Assembly (NCBI GenBank): GCA_903821255.1
Contig: CAIJKT010000744.1
Coordinates: forward strand, 1-5,527
Length of the DNA: 5,527 nucleotides
Direction: 5' to 3'
Source of the DNA: an uncultured Lentisphaeria bacterium
GTDB lineage: Bacteria; Verrucomicrobiota; Lentisphaeria; Victivallales; Victivallaceae
Under the pieces are notes generated by a model that saw nothing but the letters and a program-made list of their open reading frames with translations, searched no databases and was not told the DNA's origin. Positions 1 through 3,883 of the stretch are shown piece after piece. Positions within the stretch are counted from its first letter, which is position 1, and the number at the start of each line of letters is the position of its first letter. Both the position numbers and the translations under genes were made by a program.

Positions 1-113
1 CTGAAATCAACTGCCCAAGGCATGGATCGCTAAGGCTCTTGATTTCAGTCCCCAAAGCTCTCCTCTTCACTTACCCCTCGCTCAACCCCTCTATCTATCG
101 CCCGCAGGCGCCT
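1..113. repeat. Diverged direct repeat unit, copy 1
   Basis: This unit matches a second copy at 196-303. The strongest matches are the first 15 bases (CTGAAATCAACTGCC, identical to 196-210), a 10-base block CTCAACCCCT at 81-90 (269-278 in the other copy) and the last 21 bases at 93-113 (identical to 283-303). The middle is similar but carries substitutions and small indels. Inside copy 1 there is a perfect 10-bp inverted repeat, 1-10 against 39-48, and the right end contains the short GC-rich arms CGCC/GGCG at 99-102 and 107-110. The unit starts at the window edge and could extend further left. It could be a REP-like or miniature mobile repeat, or a decayed duplication; the sequence alone does not decide. 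Confidence 0.7.
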
Positions 114-195
114 GATGATCAGGAAGTCTATTGCATCTACTGCAAATCCGGCACAAATTTACTTGCAGAGAATTTCACTGCATTCGAATAAAGGC

Positions 196-303
196 CTGAA
201 ATCAACTGCCAGACCGGATAAACCGCTCTGACAGCTGATTCCAGCTCTCCCCTTCATTATACTCCCCACTCAACCCCTCGTAATCTATCGCCCGCAGGCG
301 CCT
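196..303. repeat. Diverged direct repeat unit, copy 2
   Basis: This is the second copy of the unit at 1-113, in the same orientation and offset by 195 bp at its left end and 190 bp at its right end, so about 5 bp were gained or lost between them. The inverted repeat that is perfect in copy 1 is degenerate here: CTGATTCCAG at 235-244 stands where copy 1 has TTGATTTCAG. Read on the minus strand, both copies keep the same short frame through the 21-bp block (residues IRRLRAID). The flanking Ile codon differs synonymously, ATC in copy 1 and ATT in copy 2. Each frame then runs into its own stop, TGA at 47-45 in copy 1 and at 204-202 in copy 2. Confidence 0.7.
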
Positions 304-354
304 AATGGTCGTCCATATAAGAATCTTACTGCGTTACTCAACCGACCTTCAGTC

Positions 355-379
355 TATTGATACTTTGAATTTATCAATA
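355..379. repeat. Inverted repeat, 8-bp arms, 9-base loop
   Basis: TATTGATA at 355-362 is perfectly complementary to TATCAATA at 372-379, with 9 bases between. The arms contain the ATTGAT word that recurs through this region. No T-run follows on either strand, so it does not look like an intrinsic terminator. An operator or a structural role is possible but unproven. Confidence 0.45.
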
Positions 380-392
380 AGGGAGATTGTAT

Positions 393-419
393 ATAGAAAG
401 TTCCATGCCAACTTTATAT
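393..419. repeat. Inverted repeat, 10-bp arms with one mismatch
   Basis: The arms 393-402 and 410-419 pair in nine of ten positions (AAAGTT at 397-402 against AACTTT at 410-415, then a mismatch at 396/416, then three more pairs). The loop is the 7 bases CCATGCC. The right arm runs into an ATTGAT copy at 418. This is an imperfect palindrome of the size of a repressor operator or a small RNA hairpin; no gene start is close enough to assign it. Confidence 0.45.
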
Positions 420-482
420 TGATAATCTAAGTGGATATACACAAAATACTTATAACTATTAATCGCGCGCTGCATTGAAATT

Positions 483-548
483 GTATATTATAAACAAAAA
501 TTGATTAAGAACAACCAACAAATCAATTAAGTGGTTTATAATAAATAC
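483..548. repeat. Nested inverted repeat forming a long AT-rich stem-loop
   Basis: Three nested pairs of arms can be drawn: GTAT 483-486 with ATAC 545-548, ATTATAAAC 487-495 with GTTTATAAT 534-542, and AATTGATT 499-506 with AATCAATT 521-528. That gives 21 base pairs separated only by small internal loops (2 bases on one side; 3 and 5 bases opposite each other). The terminal loop at 507-520 is 14 bases long and made almost only of A and C. The nested order and exact arms make chance less likely than for a single short palindrome, although AT-rich sequence inflates such matches. It may be a structured RNA, a DNA cruciform or the ends of a tiny element. Confidence 0.5.
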
Positions 549-576
549 ATTAGCCTGATTGGAAAAAAGTCTTTAA

Positions 577-596
577 ATATCAATTTATATTGATAT
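577..596 (-). terminator. Possible weak terminator of the deacylase gene
   Basis: ATATCAAT at 577-584 is perfectly complementary to ATTGATAT at 589-596 with a 4-base loop. On the minus strand the stem begins 8 bases after the deacylase stop codon, and a run of six Ts (As at 563-568 on the plus strand) follows 8 bases after the stem. Position and order suit an intrinsic terminator, but the stem has only one G-C pair and the T-run is not adjacent, so termination would be weak. It may instead be one more of the ATTGAT inverted repeats of this region. Confidence 0.35.
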
Positions 597-604
597 CATT
601 GAAA

Positions 605-2167
605 TCAATACAATGCAATAAATCTGCCGGAGCGATAACCGGCGGCGCCATTTGCGGAATACCCCATACGTCCGTTAACCCAGACCGAGCGGATACCCTG
701 CGCCGGACGGTGGGGGTCGGCGAAATCAGCAGAGGAATTATAATGGACGGGATCAAAGAGAACAAGATCGGCATATGCGCCGGGGACGATTCTGCCACGC
801 TCCTTCAAGCCGAATAAGGTTGCAGGCAACAAGGTGCATTTCCGGATAATTTCCTCCAATGGCAGAATATTTTTCAGCAGTTCAAAGAATACCGGAAACG
901 CGCCGAAGCCGCGGGGATGGCTCCGTCCGAGCGAATAATCCGCCGGCCGGGCGCTTTCATCCGTTCCGCAGGCGGTGAAAGGCTGCGAGGCGATGCGCCT
1001 CACGTTTTCCGGAGACATGCCCTGAAAAGCCGCCATCGCCCCGGCAGCGTCGGCCTTCAGAATCTCCGCGCAAATTATTTCAGGACGGGTTTGCCGGGAT
1101 GCCGCGATCTGTTCAAAAGTATTTCCGGCAAAAGCATTCATGCCGTCAGCGGCGGAGCTTACCAGCCGGACGGTCTGCCAGCGCCGGGACGGATACTCCG
1201 CCAGCCGTTCGCATACCGCGGTAAAATTATGATCATCGGCGATGAATTTCCGGAGCGCGACATCATCCATATTGTCGTATGGCTCCGGCAGGATCATGCT
1301 GAGCTGAGTCATTGATTCAATATAGGGGTAGCAGTCGGCGGTCACGCTGATTCCGCCGGCGGATGCCCGGGCGATTGCAGCCAGCGCCGCATCAAGTTTA
1401 CTCCAGTTTTTCTCCCCGGCAGTCTTCAAATGGCTGATATGCAGTTGCCGCTGTCCGGCGCCGGAGCAGGCCGACACCGCTTCATCAATGGCTTCAAGCA
1501 GCAGATTGCCTTCACTGCGCAGATGTGTCGTATAAGGCCGCTCAAAGCCGGCCAGCGTTCCCAGCATCCGGCACAACTCTTCAGTATCCGAAAACTTGCC
1601 CGGCACATAGAGCAGACCGGAGGAAAGTCCCGCCGCCCCCTGCACCAGCGAATCGCTTAAAAGCGCCAGAATATCCGACTGCTGACGGACGGACAACACT
1701 TTCTGCTCATATCCGGCGGCGGCGGCCCGCAGCGTATTATGCCCGCACAGCGCCAGAATGTTTACGGCGGGACTGCGCCGGTTGATTTCCACGCCGTACT
1801 CCCGCAAGGAGCTCCATGATATTTCCACGCCGTAATTGCGGTATAATTCCTGCAAGTGCTCCTGGTTGTTCCGGTTGACCGGAAATACCGAAAGTCCGCA
1901 GTTGCCGACGATTTCAGTCGTCACCCCCTGCGAGATTTTGCCGTAAGCTTCCGGCGCAGCCAGAATTGAAATATCGGAATGGGAATGAGCATCTATAAAA
2001 CCGGGACATAGCGTTAACCCTTCTCCGTCAACAATCTCCGAATCTGAATCCGCATGCAGGCGCTGCCCGGCGGCTTTTATCCGTTCGCCTTCAACCAGCA
2101 CCTCTCCGGCCTTGCCCGGTGTTCCCGTTCCGTCAATTATGAAAACGTTTTTAATCAGAAATGACAT
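605..2167 (-). CDS. N-acyl-D-amino-acid deacylase (D-aminoacylase family amidohydrolase)
   Basis: This 520-residue protein would hydrolyse N-acylated D-amino acids to the free D-amino acid and a carboxylate, probably in the cytoplasm, since no signal peptide is seen. The N-terminal strands (LIKNVFIIDGTG) and the C-terminal GAYADLVLFDP segment build the usual small beta-sandwich around a TIM-barrel. Visible motifs are PGFIDAHSHSD (His61, His63), GNCG (Cys90), SSGLLYVPG (182-190), TTHLRSE (His215), HISHLK (His246), GTDE (Asp403) and HPRGFGAFP (417-425). They line up with the metal and catalytic His67, His69, Cys96, His220, His250 and Asp366 of Alcaligenes D-aminoacylase. The His246-Asp403 interval is about 40 residues longer than in that enzyme. 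I chose ATG at 2167, with AGG 8 bases upstream, over an in-frame TTG at 2182. Exact substrate is open; related members cleave D-glutamate, D-aspartate or other N-acyl derivatives. It is transcribed away from the sigma operon. Confidence 0.87.
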   Translation of the reverse strand: MSFLIKNVFIIDGTGTPGKAGEVLVEGERIKAAGQRLHADSDSEIVDGEGLTLCPGFIDAHSHSDISILAAPEAYGKISQGVTTEIVGNCGLSVFPVNRNNQEHLQELYRNYGVEISWSSLREYGVEINRRSPAVNILALCGHNTLRAAAAGYEQKVLSVRQQSDILALLSDSLVQGAAGLSSGLLYVPGKFSDTEELCRMLGTLAGFERPYTTHLRSEGNLLLEAIDEAVSACSGAGQRQLHISHLKTAGEKNWSKLDAALAAIARASAGGISVTADCYPYIESMTQLSMILPEPYDNMDDVALRKFIADDHNFTAVCERLAEYPSRRWQTVRLVSSAADGMNAFAGNTFEQIAASRQTRPEIICAEILKADAAGAMAAFQGMSPENVRRIASQPFTACGTDESARPADYSLGRSHPRGFGAFPVFFELLKNILPLEEIIRKCTLLPATLFGLKERGRIVPGAYADLVLFDPVHYNSSADFADPHRPAQGIRSVWVNGRMGYSANGAAGYRSGRFIALY

Positions 2168-2175
2168 TACCACAG

Positions 2176-2180
2176 CCTGC
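2176..2180 (-). promoter_or_regulatory. Ribosome binding site deciding the deacylase start
   Basis: On the minus strand GCAGG lies with its AGG 8 bases before the ATG at 2167. The alternative TTG at 2182 overlaps this motif and has only AT-rich sequence before it, so the ATG is preferred. The resulting N-terminus MSFLIKNVFIIDGTG matches the usual start of this family. Confidence 0.5.
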
Positions 2181-2254
2181 AATAATTATTTTACAACATT
2201 GTTCCAGTAAAAGAATTTTCAAATAAAATAGCATCTTCCGGCAAACTCTTTTTG

Positions 2255-2283
2255 AAAAAAGCATAAAAAAAATGTAAATTTAT
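2255..2283 (+). promoter_or_regulatory. A-tract upstream of the ECF promoter (UP-element-like)
   Basis: An almost pure A/T stretch with runs of six and eight As sits directly upstream of the GAACTT box. Such tracts can contact the RNA polymerase alpha subunit and strengthen ECF promoters. This is inferred from composition and position only. Confidence 0.35.
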
Positions 2284-2310
2284 GAACTTTTTTTAACATC
2301 AAATGTCTAA
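2284..2310 (+). promoter_or_regulatory. ECF/sigma-E type promoter of the sigma-anti-sigma operon
   Basis: GAACTT at 2284-2289 and TCTAA at 2306-2310 are separated by 16 bases (or 15 if the -10 is written GTCTAA). This is a close match to the GAACTT / TCTGA-TCTAA signature of sigma-E group promoters. The predicted transcription start is near 2316-2318, only about 10 bases before the GTG start codon. Its location immediately before a sigma gene of that class suggests that the sigma factor transcribes its own operon. The autoregulation is inferred; the motif match is seen directly. Confidence 0.7.
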
Positions 2311-2326
2311 TGCGGCGTAGGTATGT

Positions 2327-2929
2327 GTGAATTTGGAAACAAAAACTGACGGAGAACTGATCGCTGAGTTCAAAAACGGCAACACCTCCGTGTTTGATTT
2401 GCTGATAGCGCGTCATGCCTCAAAGCTTTACAGCACGGCATACGCACTGATCTCGAATCATCATGATGCCGAAGAAGTTGTTCAGGACACGTTTGTCCGT
2501 GCCTACCGCGGCCTGAACAACTTCCGGGGTGATTCCAATCTGGATACCTGGCTGCACCGGATTGTCAGCAATCTGGCCAGGAACAAATACCACTGGAACC
2601 GCCGCCGCGGCGCCGGTTTGAATATCAGCATCCATGATACCGGCAATGATCCGGAAAAGGATAAAAGCGAAGAAGATATGCCGCTCCCGGATTGTTCCAG
2701 AGTGCCGGACCGGCAGCTTGAAAACTCGGAAGTGGAAAAATGTCTCGCGGAAGGACTGGCGCATCTGCCGGAAGCACTTCGCGAAACCATGATTTTAAGA
2801 CATGTTCACGATATGTCTTATGAACAAATAGCAGAGATTCTGCAATGTAAGGTTGGAACGGTAAAATCCAGAATCGCCCGCGGACGTGAAATCCTCCGGG
2901 AGATCATGAACAAATTCGGAGTCTGTTGA
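2327..2929 (+). CDS. ECF-family RNA polymerase sigma factor (sigma-E/RpoE-like)
   Basis: This 200-residue protein has the two-domain layout and normal length of extracytoplasmic-function sigma factors. Region 2 spans about residues 22-93: DAEEVVQDTFVRAYRGL (47-63) is the core-binding region 2.2, and the WLHRIVSNLARNKYHWNRR stretch (75-93) covers the -10-recognising regions 2.3-2.4. An acidic linker (104-128) leads to region 4 (about 138-195), where SYEQIAEILQCKVGTVKSR (164-182) is the helix-turn-helix that reads the -35 box. It would direct RNA polymerase to a regulon of envelope or stress genes. The start is GTG at 2327, with AGG five bases upstream; the nearby ATG at 2323 is out of frame and soon stops. 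The anti-sigma gene follows after 27 bases, so the two are probably cotranscribed from the ECF promoter at 2284-2310. The triggering signal cannot be read from sequence. Confidence 0.93.
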   Translation: MNLETKTDGELIAEFKNGNTSVFDLLIARHASKLYSTAYALISNHHDAEEVVQDTFVRAYRGLNNFRGDSNLDTWLHRIVSNLARNKYHWNRRRGAGLNISIHDTGNDPEKDKSEEDMPLPDCSRVPDRQLENSEVEKCLAEGLAHLPEALRETMILRHVHDMSYEQIAEILQCKVGTVKSRIARGREILREIMNKFGVC

Positions 2930-2944
2930 AAAGTAAAATGCTAA

Positions 2945-2949
2945 AAGGA
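2945..2949 (+). promoter_or_regulatory. Ribosome binding site of the anti-sigma gene
   Basis: AAGGA lies 7 bases before the ATG at 2957, inside the 27-base gap after the sigma gene stop. It is the strongest Shine-Dalgarno match in the window and fixes this start. The anti-sigma therefore has its own initiation signal rather than depending on translational coupling. Confidence 0.7.
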
Positions 2950-2956
2950 TTGAAAA

Positions 2957-3865
2957 ATGGCCGGCAATAATATAAAAAATGGAAAATGTCCGCTTCCGGA
3001 AGTCATCAGCGCCTATTTTGACGGAACGCTGGAATCCGGATCGCCGGAGTTCCGCCATATCAAATCCTGTCCGGAATGCAATAAAGTACTCAACTCCTAT
3101 GCGGCAATCGCCAGGGCGCTGAAATCCATGCGCCAGGATAAAGACACCGCCGCGCTGGTCAACTCCATTACCGCCGGGGTTCACCGCAAACTCCAGGCCC
3201 CTGCCCCCCGCAGCATCCCTTTTACTAAATATATCCTGCGCATCGCCGCGACAGCGGCGATTGCCGGGGTTGCATTATACTTTGCGGCAAACAGCATGAT
3301 TGATACGAAGCCGGCCAAAACTGCTGCTCCCGCTTCTCCGGCAAATCTTGTCCCTCCCCAAGTCGCCAGACAGGATAAACAGGAGTTGTATCCGTACTAC
3401 ACCGGCTCGGACAGCGGCGTATTGAGCGGCGCAACTGCCGAAAATGCAGTGCCGCTGCAAAATCTGGTCAACGTTGATTACGGCAATTCGTTCAATCCGG
3501 TGTTTAAAATGGACAGCGCCGCGGACGGAAAATCCGGCAAACCGGCGCCGATCGGCGGAAGTGTCCATCAGGTATGGGTCGTTCCGGATATTAAGGACTC
3601 GGCGATAACTTTCAAAAAACTGCTTGACCGTTACGGCGTGCCGCAGAAAGACATCAGCACCGCAGTCAACGGCAACTCTTTCAAAGCCCAGACCTTAATG
3701 ACCAAAGGGCAACTGGTGAATCTGGTCAAATCCTGCAAAGGCGCCGGTTTTGAACTGATCACCCCGCAGGCCCCCCAGCCCGAACAGAATACGTTTCTGG
3801 GCCGGGCTTCCGATCCGGTGTTCTTCTCAGTGGAACTGCTGCAGAACGAACAGCCCCGGCAATAG
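2957..3865 (+). CDS. Membrane-anchored zinc-finger anti-sigma factor
   Basis: This 302-residue protein probably binds and silences the sigma factor encoded just upstream. The cytoplasmic N-terminus carries the zinc-binding anti-sigma pattern: Cys11, then after 22 residues His34-x3-Cys38-x2-Cys41 (HIKSCPEC). A single hydrophobic segment at about 91-114 (YILRIAATAAIAGVALYFAA) is preceded by basic residues, which predicts the N-terminus inside and the rest outside the inner membrane. An Ala/Pro-rich stretch (116-137) leads to a low-complexity region and then a small mixed alpha/beta domain at about 183-272, starting HQVWVVPDIKDSAITFKKLL. That outer part is larger than in minimal anti-sigmas and may sense the signal or be the target of regulated proteolysis; I do not recognise its family with confidence. 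The function is inferred from the motif, the topology and the position after an ECF sigma gene. Confidence 0.83.
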   Translation: MAGNNIKNGKCPLPEVISAYFDGTLESGSPEFRHIKSCPECNKVLNSYAAIARALKSMRQDKDTAALVNSITAGVHRKLQAPAPRSIPFTKYILRIAATAAIAGVALYFAANSMIDTKPAKTAAPASPANLVPPQVARQDKQELYPYYTGSDSGVLSGATAENAVPLQNLVNVDYGNSFNPVFKMDSAADGKSGKPAPIGGSVHQVWVVPDIKDSAITFKKLLDRYGVPQKDISTAVNGNSFKAQTLMTKGQLVNLVKSCKGAGFELITPQAPQPEQNTFLGRASDPVFFSVELLQNEQPRQ

Positions 3866-3883
3866 ATCAATTTTAAATATCAA
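3866..3883. other. 18-bp convergent gap without an evident terminator
   Basis: The anti-sigma operon and the right-hand minus-strand gene end only 18 bases apart. The gap is AT-rich, holds two ATCAAT words (3866 and 3879, the second running into the TAA stop), and shows no GC-rich hairpin followed by a T-run on either strand. Transcripts from both sides are therefore likely to overlap at their 3' ends unless another mechanism stops them. Confidence 0.45.

Larger units (their letters stand above)
311..604. other. AT-rich gene-free region with a cluster of inverted repeats
   Basis: No convincing coding frame is visible here: stops are frequent in all frames and the composition differs sharply from the neighbouring genes. 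The region contains four inverted repeats (355-379, 393-419, 483-548, 577-596), listed separately. The hexamer ATTGAT or its complement ATCAAT begins at 356, 373, 418, 500, 522, 579, 589 and 604, the last copy running into the stop codon of the deacylase gene. A small GC-rich island, CGCGCGC at 464-470, interrupts the AT-rich sequence. It could be a regulatory region for a gene left of the window, a structured transcript, or mobile-element debris. Confidence 0.5.

Noticed and set aside
1..303. Possible CRISPR array, because of the repeated blocks
   Set aside because: There are only two diverged copies of about 110 bp, with no regular short spacers and no cas genes in the window.
1..604. tRNA or other known structured RNA gene
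   Set aside because: No cloverleaf with anticodon and T-arm signals was found on either strand by eye. The hairpins seen do not match a family I recognise.
590..817. Short open frames on both strands overlapping the 3' end of the deacylase gene
   Set aside because: They overlap the conserved C-terminal barrel and sandwich segment of the deacylase and have no independent support.
917..1315. A 132-codon plus-strand open frame inside the deacylase gene
   Set aside because: It lies wholly opposite a gene with clear family motifs, has no recognisable domain, and is expected from GC-rich codon shadowing.
2194..2222. Possible minus-strand promoter for the deacylase: a TTGAAA-like box at 2222-2217, TAAAAT at 2193-2188, and GGAAC at 2205-2201
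   Set aside because: The TTGAAA to TAAAAT spacing is 23 bases, too long for a standard promoter, and the GGAAC has no matching ECF -10 at the right distance. No promoter is called.
2248..2261. Small palindrome CTTTTTGAAAAAAG in the divergent region
   Set aside because: The arms are A/T runs with only two bases between them, so it cannot form a useful hairpin and is expected in such A-rich sequence.
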